Assembly: GCA_036346205.1 (NCBI GenBank)
Contig: JARFJB010001495.1
Span: forward strand, 2,085,001-2,149,000
Reading direction: 5' to 3'
Source: Vesta saturnalis
Lineage: Eukaryota > Arthropoda > Insecta > Coleoptera > Lampyridae
Length of the DNA stretch: 64,000 nucleotides
Positions 12,301 to 20,819 of the stretch are shown here, piece after piece. A program made the position numbers and the translations under genes. A model generated the notes under the pieces. That model had not been told where the DNA came from and did not search any database. It worked only from the letters and a program-made list of their open reading frames with translations. The stretch's first letter is position 1. Every line of letters starts with the position of its first letter.

Positions 12301-15300
12301 TCATTGAGACACGAGTTTGATGCAAACAAATCCATAAAAACGTTGGCTTTGTCTACAGAATCAGCAACTACCGATCTGTCAATAGATGTCAGGGGAGGAA
12401 ATGAAGATGTTCGAAAGTTTTTACTAATGGCTTTTGCTAAAGACCAAAATTTACGACTGCCTAAAGGAGATGTAGCTAGTTCATTGCATTTTCGTTGTTC
12501 GAACAACGTTTTAGTTTTAGTGATGACACTTTTGCAGATATTTCTAGCACCAACGTATTCCACATGACTGTCGATCGATTTATTAGATTTCCATTTAATG
12601 TAACATTTATTTTTAAAGATATTGCATCAGCACAAGCCTTATTGAACCAGGGTTGGGAACCTGAATGACCTATACTGTACTGTTTTTTGGGAATGTATAA
12701 CTCCATTCCCATGAGGATGACTTCAGATACTGAAAGAGCGATGTCCGAAGAAGAGGACGACTTAAACCAATATTCACGCCATGGAAAGGTTGCAAAGAAA
12801 TCCCGTAAATCACTCCATCGAGCTGACTTAAAACACCACAAGTTTCTATCGGTTTTGCGAACAACAGTGGAATTAGGTACAGTAGAAATGATTTTTATTA
12901 GACAATGGTCGGAAAGACCTAAAGGTGAAAGAACGGAAGTTTTATAAGCAAGAGGGTTTGATGTAAGAAAGAGATCTAGAAGATGTGGAGTATGGTTAGG
13001 GTTATCAGGGATTCTTGTGGGTTCAGAAATCATTTGTGTGAGATCACATGAAATAGCAAATGTTTCTGCACTATGACCAGCGGGATTTGTAGTAGATGAA
13101 AACTGAAGCCAATTAGAGTTATGAACATTGAAATCGCCTACAAATGAGATATCGCAAGATGGAAACTGAGACAGGAGATAGTCAACTTTCATACTAAGGA
13201 TTGACTTCATTATAGATGTAATTGATGAAAAAAAATTTAATCTACTTTTGGGATACACCCCTGCTAGGTCTAAAAAGGATTTCAAGCACATTTTTAGTTT
13301 TTAAAATTCTAGGCGACCATGACAATTGGGAAAAAACATTTTATGTACACACAAAGCGCCATTTTTGTCATTAATAAAGCAAAATGTTATTAAGGAACGT
13401 TAATGGGATTGTGATTTTATGGCTAACCGCAAAATTTCACAAATATCGGATCATTGTGCGAAAACAATACTGTACTTTTGGTTCTGTTATTACATTGTAA
13501 GAATACAAGTCAATTCGATGTTTGGAAATTTGGCACATAGTAATAATTCCATATATTCAACAACTTTCCTTAATGAGATTTGCTGTATTACTGAGCTAAA
13601 TGGCACTTACCTTACCCGGATGGACAGAACAAGAGGGAAAGATTTTTAATTTGTAACTTAACGGAAAAATGTCATTCTTTATCAAATATTTTGCTTGTCT
13701 TCCGAAACGCTGCGCCCCGGAAGCAGAGCCCGCTTCTGAAACGTCGGGCTCAAATGGAAGCAGAGGCTGCTTCCGAAACGTCGCGCTCAAAAACGTAAGC
13801 AGAGTTCCTTTCTGAAACGTCGCACTCAAAAAACGGAAGCCGTCCGCTTCCGAAACGTCACGCTCAAAAATGGAAGCAGAGTTCACTTCCGAAACGTCGA
13901 GCTCAAATAGAAGCAGAGTCCGCTTCCGAAACGTCGCAAAACGGAAGCAGAGTTCGCTTCCGAAACGTCGCGCTCAAAAACGGAAGCAGAGTCCGCTTTC
14001 GAAACGTCGCGTTCAAATAGAAGCAGAGTCCGCTTCCGAAACATCGCGCTCAAAAACGGAAGCGGAGTCCGCTTTCGAAACGTCGCGCTCAAAAACAGAA
14101 GCATAGTCCGCTTCCCAAACGTAGCGCTCAAAAACGGAAGCAGAGTTCGCTTCCGAAACGTCGCGCTCAAAAAACGGAAGCAGAGTTCGCTTCCGAAACA
14201 TCGCGCTCAAAAACGGAGGCAGAGTCCGCTTCCGAAACGTCGCGCTCAAAAACGGAAGCAAAACTGTGGAAATAGGCCGATCGATTCAACTAATATGAAA
14301 CCACAGTTACAACACACTTATAATACAGAATTAGTAACTAGGTGTGGCCCTGAAGTCAAACACGGAAGCAGAGTCCGCTTCCGAAACGTCGCGTTCAAAA
14401 AGCAAAAACAGTGGAAATAGGCCGATCAATTCAATATGAAACCACAGTTACAAAACACTTATAATACAGAACTAAATATTCTTTTTAGCAGATGAGAAAA
14501 TTATAAAACATAAATTTAATCATAAATGTTTTTAAGTTTCACGTTCTTGATTAAATGAAGTTATGTGTTATTTGTCAATGTGATTACGTATTTGTCAATT
14601 TTACTGAGAGTTAATAGTAATGCTAACCTTAGAACGAAGAGTTTACCTCGTTCAAAGTTATGGAACTGGTGAGGTTTCTTATAACTTTACAATTCATAAA
14701 TATTAACAGAAGTTTCCTGATGTTCACGTGTCCGTTAGTGCTGTACGAAATTTGGTAAAATAATTTGAAAGAACAGGTACCGTACATGACAGCAAGCAAA
14801 AGAAAAGGATACACGATGAAGAAGATGCTGCTACAATACCGGCTCTAAATTCTGTGGAAACATTTCCGAAACTATCCTTGCGAAAAAGGGTTATACAGTT
14901 GAATCAGTTGATAAGCAAATCACATCTACAAAGAATTTTCAAACAAAACAAAATTAAGCCCTATAAACAGATTGTTGAATATGAATTAAGTAATGCTGAT
15001 GAAGCTCTGCGTTTAGACTTCTGTTTATGGATAGGAGAAAATCAGCCTGTGAATCTAATTTTTTACAAAAACATCATTTTTTGGGATGAATCGACATTTA
15101 TAACCAATGGGAAAGTTGCAACGCAGAACTGTAGATTTTGGTCGAGAGAAAATCCTAATTTCAAAATTGTGACTAGAAGTCAGTATTACAAAAAGGTTAA
15201 TTTGTGGTGTGCTGTTATGTATGGAAAAATCATCGGTCCGTATTTTTTATGCAAATGTGAATCAACATACCTATTTGGAGATGCTTCAAAATGTTTTGCT

Positions 15301-16954
15301 GTCTGCAGTAAGAGATGAATGTAACTTTCAAAGTGTATATTTCCAACAAGATGGATGCCCTACTCACTCAACAGTGTTGGTAAGAAATTATCTGCAAGAA
15401 CATTTTGGAAACAGATGGATAGGTCGTTACGGACCCGTCAACTGGTTGGCTCGTTCCTCTGATTTGAGCCCATTGGATTTCTTTTTATGGGGATATGTTA
15501 AACAGTGTGTTTATAATACTAATTTGGACAAAAATTACGAAAGCGATAAATTCTGTCACTGTAAATATGATTCACAATGTTTATACAGAATTTGTACGTT
15601 GAACTGAACAGTGTGTAGAGGTTGGAGGATACCACATTGAATAAAATAATGTTTTCTTTAGTTCAAATGTGTTTTCATATCTTATTAAGGAAAGTTGTTG
15701 AAAATATGGAATTATTACTATATACCAAATTTCCAAACATCGAATTGATTTGTATTCTTACAATGTAACAACAGGACAAAAAGTACTGTATTATGTGTTT
15801 TCTCAAAATGATCCGATATTTTGCTTTATTAACGACACTTTGTGTCTACATAAAATGGTATTTTCTCAATTTTCATGGCCGCCTATAATTTTAAAAACTA
15901 AAAATGTGCTTGAAATCCTTTTTAGATCTAGCAGGGGTGTATCCCAAAACATCAAAACCAGATTAAAACAAGTTTCATTAATTACTCCTATAGCGAAGTC
16001 AATCCGGGGACACACAAATTATGCTTTTGTGTGTTTAATACGAGAAGTTAAAAATTTGTGTGATATTCTTACCGCTGTATTATTTCCTTCACCATCGCTT
16101 GAATCATCTGAGGAATCTCCTGTAAAAGGCATAGACCTAATTTGACTAGCTCTTCCCTTTACAGTAGCGTACACAGGTACAGGAATATCTTGATAACCCG
16201 CTTGTTCAGGCCCTAAGTCACTTGGTGTTGTTCCCGTCAATGTTAAACCATCTGCAGCAACCTAAAAACACGTTATTAAAGTGCTCTATCCTAAAATGTG
16301 ATTACTTACTTGATATATTCTATTTTCCCAACTAGGAAATCGATGAAGTGGTGGTGTAGGAGCTCTAGGCCAAGGAACTTTTTCTCTACTAGGTGTATAT
16401 ATTTCAGCATAATCATGTGCTAAATCAGGATCAGAGGCACTACCACTTGTAATTCGTCCTAAACTTAAATTATCAACAGCCACACGTAAATCCTCCGATA
16501 GAGGATCCATACTGGAATTGCTTGTTACAAAATTACTGTTTATAAAGCTAGCACTTGGCACAGATGGTTCAAATGAATTTGTAGATATGCAAACTGATTG
16601 ATGCCTACGATGTCTGGAAGTTCTTGAAGCACTTTGTCCGGCTGCAACTTGACTTCTTGGCTCCGGGGAGCAACTTTCAGATCGTCTTCTATCACTCAAC
16701 GCTATATGATTTCTTAATAATTCCAATTGCTGATTGCACTTAATATTTTGTTCTCTTAAAACCTGATTTTGTTGTTCTAATTCTCTAAGCTTATTTGTAA
16801 CCCATTCTTTAATACGAGCCGCTTTAGCTTCGACCTGACGAGCGTCGTGTAATCTTAATTGCCGCTGCTCTTCTACTTCTCCCTCCAGACGCGATATCTG
16901 GGTATTGGAGTCATTTGATTGTGACCATGCCAACTTTTGTTCCATTATTCGTAC
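3238..16954 (-). CDS. PLEKHH (max-1): PLEKHH/MAX-1-like protein, internal part, seven exons
   Basis: Joining 16954-16310, 16261-16073, 4338-4224, 4126-3953, 3907-3684, 3627-3451 and 3399-3238 on the minus strand gives 562 codons without a stop. Each junction has GT-AG ends and matching phase. Order of domains: coiled coil (about residues 1-75), a low-complexity Ser/Arg-rich linker, a first PH domain (about 390-480, KTWRKRWFVLKNG...TYYKNQSD) and most of a second (from about 485, VQGWLTKVKNGHAKK). The spacing of the two PH domains and motifs such as LQNVQRRNATKLLL and FPNHQGPTYLL are characteristic of PLEKHH1/2 and nematode MAX-1, which continue into MyTH4 and FERM domains. Those adaptors act at the membrane/cytoskeleton; MAX-1 works in axon guidance. 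Function here is inferred from family. Both ends of the gene are missing from what I could find. Confidence 0.9.
3451..3627 (-). CDS. PLEKHH (max-1): PLEKHH exon F (end of PH1, start of PH2)
   Basis: This exon has 59 codons in phase 0 at both ends. It starts VRTLQNVQRRNATKLLL, completing the C-terminal helix of PH1 after the Trp that ends exon E. It then opens PH2 with VQGWLTKVKNGHAKKCW and LYFKSPTDT. The donor is ACG|GTAAGTAG and the acceptor is TATAG|GTAAGG. The intron before it is 56 bp. Confidence 0.9.
3684..3907 (-). CDS. PLEKHH (max-1): PLEKHH exon E (core of PH domain 1)
   Basis: This 224-nt exon encodes GGKLKTWRKRWFVLKNG, TYYKNQSDINRKPQGQI, a basic-acidic beta-strand series and the invariant C-terminal PH tryptophan (AMEDW) at 3684-3686. 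The K-x(n)-RKRW pattern in the first strands is typical of PH domains. Acceptor TTATGTAG|GT and donor TGG|GTTAGT. It is separated from exon D by only 45 bp. A conceptual reading through that intron would also be open, so intron retention cannot be excluded from sequence alone. Confidence 0.92.
3953..4126 (-). CDS. PLEKHH (max-1): PLEKHH exon D (Ser-rich linker into PH1)
   Basis: This 174-nt exon is entered in phase 1. It encodes VSDTSFESGMSDDYAVPPD, a Ser/Thr-rich linker, and then SGSLAKLG, which is the first strand of PH1. Acceptor CACTCAG|GTGTTTC, donor TTAG|GTAATA. The Ser/Asp composition suggests a flexible, possibly phosphorylated linker (inference). Confidence 0.85.
4224..4338 (-). CDS. 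PLEKHH (max-1): PLEKHH exon C (Ser/Gly/Lys-rich linker)
   Basis: This 115-nt exon (38 codons + 1 nt) encodes AIDGTNTHSRSSGDTSG followed by a run of Ser, Gly and Lys. The acceptor TATCTTTTCAG lies at 4339 upward and the donor is AGAG|GTTAATAT. It is low in complexity, so support comes from phase continuity: it joins exon B in phase 0 and exon D in phase 1 with no stop. Confidence 0.75.
4339..4799 (-). other. start of TE-filled intron, no feature
   Basis: This is the 3' end (acceptor side) of the 11.7-kb intron between exons B and C. No gene or repeat is recognised apart from short A/T-rich tracts. Confidence 0.5.
4800..5560 (+). mobile_element. Penelope-like element relic (reverse transcriptase part)
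   Basis: Reading over frameshifts gives a PLE-type reverse transcriptase. Visible parts are TKLAKYFNEIL (about 4830), VSFDVISLFTNLPLQVIM (about 4960-5010), a degenerate HPMGSTISPILCN (about 5150-5190) and VADLILALPGDKTDKVL (the YxDD region, with YVDD reduced to YVAD, about 5265-5320). After these come IQFTCERENNNSIPFFDL and a degenerate RKPT...NRF motif near 5440-5490. These blocks and their order are those of Penelope-family RTs. No GIY-YIG endonuclease was found downstream, so the copy is truncated as well as full of stops. Confidence 0.8.
5678..5880. repeat. inverted repeat (possible MITE)
   Basis: The sequence ACAGCTCCACTCAGCAAACA at 5680-5710 recurs inverted at about 5848-5880, with about 30 bp matching and two or three differences. 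The loop is about 140 bp and non-coding. A short terminal-inverted-repeat element is the likeliest reading; no target duplication is obvious. Confidence 0.5.
5881..6530. other. intron sequence, nothing recognised
   Basis: AT-rich and without coding motifs or strong repeats. A small palindrome, GGCATTCGATATGCC, lies near 6034. Confidence 0.5.
6534..9948 (+). mobile_element. long-TIR ITm element 1 (DD41D type)
   Basis: Terminal inverted repeats of about 0.8 kb (6534-7334 and 9136-9948) start CCGGGTGGCC and are flanked by TA on both sides (6532-6533, 9949-9950), the target choice of the IS630-Tc1-mariner superfamily. Between them lies one transposase gene. The arms differ by scattered substitutions and small indels, so the insertion is not recent. 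The element sits in the large PLEKHH intron on the strand opposite to the gene. Confidence 0.9.
7630..9118 (+). pseudogene. ITm (DD41D) transposase with a spliceosomal intron
   Basis: Start at the ATG of 7630 (MILTNEEAFDMLAVYFG). Exon 1 carries two helix-turn-helix-like DNA-binding segments, the second being STRSIARDLGVCRTTVQNIL. A GT-AG intron is inferred at 7962-8392 because CACAG|GTGACT and TTTCAG|ATTGCACC join to give REHRLHPYHM, the usual linker to the catalytic core. The catalytic residues are D in MWTDEATF (about 8520), D in QHDGCPA (about 8800) and D in SPDLTCLDFYLWG (about 8920). The last two are 41 residues apart, hence DD41D. Damage: a TAA after MQEV (8618), a frameshift at the T8 run near 8682-8690 and another near the C-terminus (GGHFEHL expected). 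These elements cut and paste at TA; this copy cannot make an intact enzyme. Confidence 0.88.
9951..10265. other. intron sequence, nothing recognised
   Basis: Non-coding AT-rich stretch between the ITm element and the MITE, without motifs I can name. Confidence 0.5.
10270..10505. mobile_element. TTAA-flanked palindromic MITE
   Basis: A 236-bp element begins CACTATTTGGGAAAAATG and ends with its inverse (CATTTTTCCCAAATAGTG, with one small difference). It is bounded by TTAA at 10266-10269 and 10506-10509. The arms are about 90 bp and include GCAAGCTTTCAG / CTGAAAGCTTGC. TTAA duplication is the signature of piggyBac-type transposition, and a piggyBac relic occurs at 41100-43280. Non-coding. Confidence 0.75.
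10597..13245 (-). mobile_element. non-LTR retrotransposon (EN + RT), copy 2, 5' truncated
   Basis: Same family as the copy at 700-3114, on the minus strand. Its 3' end is an A-run (plus-strand T-run 10597-10609), preceded by a short UTR shared with copy 1 (CCTGAGTGCTTTAG). The 5' end stops inside the endonuclease domain, exactly where the inverted repeat of the next DNA transposon begins. It lies in the host-gene intron in the same orientation as the gene. Confidence 0.92.
10659..13245 (-). pseudogene. endonuclease-reverse transcriptase ORF2, nearly intact
   Basis: Order on the minus strand: endonuclease C-terminal half with GDFNVHNSNW (about 13140-13110) and the GLSDHC motif (about 12920-12903), a linker, then the reverse transcriptase. 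The RT shows DLNKATGPDGIPA, YRPIAITSILSKIMEKAI, VVALDISKAFDQVWH, NAGVPQGSVIAPTLF and the catalytic FADDSTLY box (about 11545-11525). It ends with a thumb and C-terminal region closing at 10659. Only two lesions are visible in about 2.6 kb: a one-base frameshift near 12620 and a TGA at about 12076 that replaces a Trp codon (SSWKL expected). That is far better preserved than copy 1. The family copies its RNA into nicked DNA; this copy lacks its 5' half of EN and any ORF1. Confidence 0.9.
13695..14270. repeat. 39-bp minisatellite
   Basis: There are about 14-15 imperfect tandem units of 39 bp with the core GAAACGTCGCGCTCAAAAAC followed by GGAAGCAGAGTCCGCTTCC. The last half is itself a near-palindrome (GGAAGC...GCTTCC). 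Because 39 is a multiple of three, long open frames appear on both strands. On the plus strand the repeat reads as a 13-residue Ser/Glu/Lys-rich unit (SETSRSKTEAESA). There is no evidence that it is translated. Confidence 0.9.
14266..14482 (+). repeat. duplicated flank of the minisatellite
   Basis: A segment starting GTGGAAATAGGCCGATC and running to CACTTATAATACAGAA occurs at about 14268-14332 and again at about 14411-14473. An orphan 39-bp unit lies between the two copies (about 14363-14402). Minisatellite plus flank therefore forms a higher-order unit. The same flank is the inserted sequence at 1839-1909. Confidence 0.8.
14622..15607 (+). pseudogene. ITm (DD41D) transposase
   Basis: Start ATG at 14622 (MLTLERRVYLVQSYGTGEVSYNF). 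The N-terminal DNA-binding region ends in the turn FERTGTVHDSKQKKRIHDEED. Next come a second helical segment (QLISKSHLQRIFKQNKIKPY) and the catalytic core: D in FWDESTFITNG (about 15090), D in QQDGCPTHS (about 15350) and D in SSDLSPLDFFLWG (about 15477). Forty-one residues separate the last two. Lesions: at least two in-frame stops before 14770 and a frameshift in the T-run near 15244. The C-terminus after QCVYNTNLDK is scrambled. Related to, but clearly distinct from, the transposase at 7630-9118. Confidence 0.88.
15950..16072 (-). other. donor-side end of the large intron
   Basis: Host intron sequence between element 2 and the exon B donor (GCG|GTAAGAATAT at 16073/16072). No feature is seen in it. 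Confidence 0.6.
16073..16261 (-). CDS. PLEKHH (max-1): PLEKHH exon B (linker)
   Basis: This exon has 63 codons in phase 0 at both ends. It encodes VAADGLTLTGTTPSDLG, then YQDIPVPVYATVKGRASQI, then the acidic run DSSDDSSDGEGNN. Acceptor TTTTTAG|GTTGC, donor GCG|GTAAGA. The intron to exon A is 48 bp and the intron to exon C is 11.7 kb. No domain is recognised; the PVYATVKGRA segment is a conserved-looking linker between coiled coil and PH1. Confidence 0.85.
16310..16954 (-). CDS. PLEKHH (max-1): PLEKHH exon A (coiled coil and Ser-rich region)
   Basis: This exon has 215 codons in phase 0. Acceptor ATTTTCCAG|GTACG, donor CAA|GTAAGT. The first ~75 residues form a coiled coil with heptad Leu/Ile (KLAWSQSNDSNTQISRLEGE, then AARIKEWVTNKLRELEQQNQ). 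A Ser/Arg-rich region and PWPRAPTPPLHRFPSWENRI follow. A start at the MINL ATG upstream of the acceptor would be possible only if this were a first exon. The clear polypyrimidine-AG at 16955-16965 and open phase argue for an internal exon with more exons upstream. Confidence 0.88.
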
Positions 16955-18340
16955 CTGGAAAATATTGATAAGATTAATCATAATTATACATATATATTTC
17001 AGATAAGAAATTAGACATTTCCTTGTGTGTGGATTGAATCACGGGAAATTTGTATTAAATCAAAGTAAAAAAATAATTTAATTAGATTTAGTTTGCAGAT
17101 TTGTCTAGTACATTAGATTGCAACATTCAAACTTCAAAACATCATTCGTTTATACTTCAAATATAAGCCTCATAGGTATCAAACGCTCATTATCTCTATG
17201 ATTTAGACCAGACCGTTAATTTGTATTTAAAGAGCAGTTAAACTTGAACTTTACTTCAATGACTTTAGTTATACATGCAATTTATACTTTTTTACTGTAA
17301 TGAGTGTAATTTTAAATTGTTAGAGTAAAGCATTATTTTAACTGTTCATTGTAATGTCTACGTTGCTTCATACTGTAAATGAATTGCATGATATTGCTAA
17401 AATGGCATTCTCCTATGAAAACAAACCGTTATTTTGAGCTACATCGTTTAGAAGAACTGTGGCAACAGAAACAAACTAACGCTTTTATAAGATTAAATGG
17501 TCGAAGCATTAAAATGCGTGCCTTTAAACAAATAATACTGAAAACAAAGCAGAAAGCAAGTTAATGAAGGAAAATATTACAGATGAGAGACACATCAAAA
17601 AGTTCTAAGAACACTGTCGATGGCTGGGCTTTCCAGTTTGAGAAACAGTTGAAATAAATTCGAAAGAAACACGGTAAACAACAGTTTGTGAGAAATAGTA
17701 TGTTTTCGTGCTCCGTAAGAATACTGGAGAAATGTAACTTCTATATAATAACACCTAACCTTTCAAGGACTTGGAAATTAAACTAACCAAGATGATGGTC
17801 GTATACCTGATTTAAGGATGTTCAAATTAATAGGAGAAAACAGCACCTGCATAATCGGGGTACTTCTTAAAGCTGTTCAATTGGATGTTGTAGGTTTTAG
17901 AACAACCCGCATCTGGAGTAATCATCTCAACCTTTCCATAGAGAGCGTTTCTTGGATTAAATACTTTTAAACGGAATGTTTGATGGCCGCTAGTCTTTCC
18001 CGTAACTTATTGAAAATGTTCACTTATATTATTTTAATGTTTTATTAATCAAAATGTGCAGTTAGGTGAGAGAAGTGCTCGTGTAAACAGGACATGTACT
18101 ACAGATCGTGGGTAGCGTTTAAAAAATGTCATTTACCTATAAAATTCGCAATCAATTTGCTTTTGTTAATATTTGGACCTATACGAAATATTCCTAGAAA
18201 AAAGTTACATAAAAGAGTGATTTCGATTTTTTTACTATTTCGTCATGTAAATATTTAAATCTGTATTGATGTGAAACTATTCAACGCACACGGCAAGGTA
18301 ATATCGACGGTTTGATAAGGGGATGGAACGCCTATTAGGC
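16955..18340. other. intron or intergenic, no gene recognised
   Basis: Upstream of exon A on the gene strand. I see no further coiled-coil exon, no transposase motif and no strong repeat. A short plus-strand open frame at about 17379-17564 has no recognisable motif. Confidence 0.5.
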
Positions 18341-18349
18341 ATTTTCAAG

Positions 18350-18367
18350 TACGTCACACTGACGTCA
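18350..18367. promoter_or_regulatory. paired CRE-like sites
   Basis: TACGTCA (18350-18356) is followed four bases later by the palindromic TGACGTCA (18360-18367), and then by a locally GC-rich AGCTCCGCC. TGACGTCA is the binding site of CREB/ATF bZIP factors. A promoter here is only an inference; no first exon could be assigned. Confidence 0.3.
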
Positions 18368-18773
18368 CAAGCTCCGCCTCTAACAACTGATCTTGAACAA
18401 CTTGTGTTAGTGTTTAATGGGAACCTACTTGTTTTGCTGTGATTTTTGAGTGTTTTCTCCAGGAAAAATTGTGATAATTGACTTATTGTAGTGTTAGAAT
18501 ATAGCGTTAAGGTTTTTCATGCTTAATTAGTGAACATTATTAGTGTATATTATAGTTGGGTTCGATTTTATGAACACTTGCTTTAATAAGGTAAAATCCA
18601 TGTGAAGTATGGTAAATAATGTACGCTCTGTTTTCTTTCCCAGAAAAAATGGCTTTAAATGATTATAATTACACCTGAGTTTTATTAACACTATCAAAAA
18701 ATGATTGAACTTATTTGTAATAACTGCTCGTGGTGCTACTTTGATATAAAGTTCAATTAAAAGAGCCTTACCT

Positions 18774-18796
18774 TATATATATATATATATATATAT
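18774..18796. repeat. (TA)n microsatellite
   Basis: Pure TA tract of about 11 repeats. It does not touch any recognised element. Confidence 0.9.
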
Positions 18797-19039
18797 GTAT
18801 TTTTATTAATACATTCTTATAAATGCACTGCTTACAACTACGTTAAAATTAAACTTCTTGGGTTCCTGCAAATTTTATTAACACTTCCTCTACACTTTGT
18901 TTTTCGTTGGCCTTAACAATAGTTCTATGAACACTAACAAGCGCAGCCCGGACAAACGAAACATCCACCAAATCGATATTCTTTATTCTACATTTTGCAT
19001 TCTATTATGATATTCTTCGTTTGATATGCCTAACGTAAC

Positions 19040-20655
19040 AGATGGATGTACTGACTCAACGAGAAAGCTGGAGTATTTGTTTCTCAAATCTTTCAGTCAA
19101 TGATGGTATTTGGTGTGTCGAGATATGGTCAACTTGTTTCCAATACTCTGTAGGAGTAGAAGCTGGTGGATTAACTCTATGTTACTGCCGATTGGTAGTT
19201 CTAGACTCGACTAATTCTATGTTGATATCTTCAGCACTTTGTGTTGCAGCTGTCAATAAATCTTCAGTACTATTATTAATTCTCTCACGATGATCTTTCA
19301 ATGTGGCTAAAATTGTTTTGATATGGTTTGCAGCCCAATGAGTGTAAAGCATTGGCAAAAGATTAGAATATTTGGCTATTACGGTAAGGCAAATTATAAA
19401 ATCCGGTTTTGTTGCGGCACTGTGTAATTGCAAAGCTAACTTTCTGCTTCTTGAATTCCCATCAAATGATAATTTGTCGATGCCTTATCATTATCATGGA
19501 ATATTCTAATACTTCTGTATTTGTGCAACCATCGCGTCTCACATAACAGTGGTATATTCGCGGAAGAAACTTATTACATCTTTCACAGTAGGTATTGTAT
19601 TCCTACATGTGGTATAGTGGTCAAGTCATTAACAACTAAATTTAATCCATGGCTACTGCAGTGAAAAAATAACACTTTTTTGTATTTACCTTGATGTATC
19701 TTCTGAACACCACCAACATGCCCTACCATAGTAGAGCAGCCAGCATACCCTTGACTGATGCACTTGCCTGAATCGAGGTCCTGATCTTCCATAAACTCAT
19801 CAATTGCAGGCCAAAAATTCTGTGAATCCCAGGAATTCCTCACATAAGGTATTCGTTGTGTCATCGAAAAAGCGTACGCCTATCGATGATTGTTCCTTTC
19901 CAGAAACATCGCTTGTTGCATGAGCCAAAATGCTATATGCTAACGACTTTTGTATGTCTTTGGTTATATAATCTTTTGACAACTGATGCCAATAATACGA
20001 TCAGTTCATTTTGAATATGAGGTGACATATAAGTTAGATTTTTTGGACCGTCTCTAAGATATAATCCTAACTGCTCATCTCCAGCATCCATTCGTAATTT
20101 GATCATATCTTCAAATACGCCTTCATGTTGCTCTTTTCCGCAGAGTGGAAAATCATGCGTCGGGTAAAACTGTATAATTGATATGATCGATGCCAGAAAT
20201 TTTTTGTTTCGGATGATCTGTTCTTAATATGAAATCATTTGTATATTCACAAGCATATTTTATGTTAGATTCCTGGCTGACAGAACTGCTGATTTATGCC
20301 ACTGAGTTGCAATGTGATTCTTGCAATATACATGTAAAGGGGTTCGCAACAAATATGCTTCAGTAACTCCTGGAAGATTCATTGGCGGAAAAAGTACACA
20401 ATGCTCCTTTCCAATTTCTTGGAGTATTTGAGCCAGGGCGACTACATTTGCAACCACGTTAAAATGAACTTCCGTTTGGAGCCATTCAACACTTATTCAA
20501 AATCTTATGTTTCCTCGCAGTTGTAGTATTTAGGCCAATATCTGATGGACTATTTTGCTTAAAACGTCAGGTTATTCACTGTTTACGCAGTTACTAAATG
20601 CGTTCTTATCGTTTTTTAAAATAAGATTCAGCTGCTTCTTAGAATCAATACTCAT
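19040..20655 (-). pseudogene. hAT-type transposase relic (DUF4371 / ZMYM1-like)
   Basis: Fragments read from high to low coordinates in the usual order. MSIDSKKQLNLIL comes near 20650, then NVVALAQILQEIGKEH, then KNHIATQWHKSAVLSARNL. HDFPLCGKEQHEGVFEDMI and KNLTYMSPHIQNELI follow near 20150-20010. The catalytic segment is ILAHATSDVSGKEQSSIGVRF (about 19930-19870), then SQGYAGCSTMVGHVGGVQ and HCSSHGLNLVVNDLT. The C-terminal dimerisation-side region PTEYWKQVDHISTHQIP lies near 19150. In related proteins the segment reads with an acidic D-E pair before the S/T-D-V-S; here it is H-A, so the first catalytic aspartate appears lost. Several frameshifts and stops. Confidence 0.82.
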
Positions 20656-20819
20656 AAAATAGTGATTAATAAAAATGATGCATAACGATTATCCTACAAC
20701 GGTGCGATCTTTGGCATGTCACGCTCTCTCGGATAATGTAATATGGTAAATTATCGTTCAGTCATACGAGGGACAAGCCATTAATATTGAGTATGAAGAA
20801 ATTAGGCAGGCCATGGAAA

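Larger units (their letters stand above)
13246..15949 (+). mobile_element. long-TIR ITm element 2 (DD41D type)
   Basis: Inverted repeats begin TTTTGGGATACACCCCTGC: left arm 13246-13577, right arm about 15682-15949, with the left arm longer by an indel of about 65 bp. Between them lie a minisatellite and one transposase pseudogene. I see no clear TA duplication; the left neighbour is TCTAC and the right is CATC, so one end may be altered. The element lies next to the truncated 5' end of the retrotransposon. Confidence 0.85.

Noticed and set aside
13596..14261. Overlapping open frames of 78-96 codons on both strands, with Arg/Lys/Ser-rich repeats
   Set aside because: They follow from the 39-bp unit being a multiple of three. 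No start context, domain or splice signal supports a real protein.
13695..14270. CRISPR-like array
   Set aside because: Units are contiguous with no unique spacers, in eukaryotic DNA and inside a transposon.
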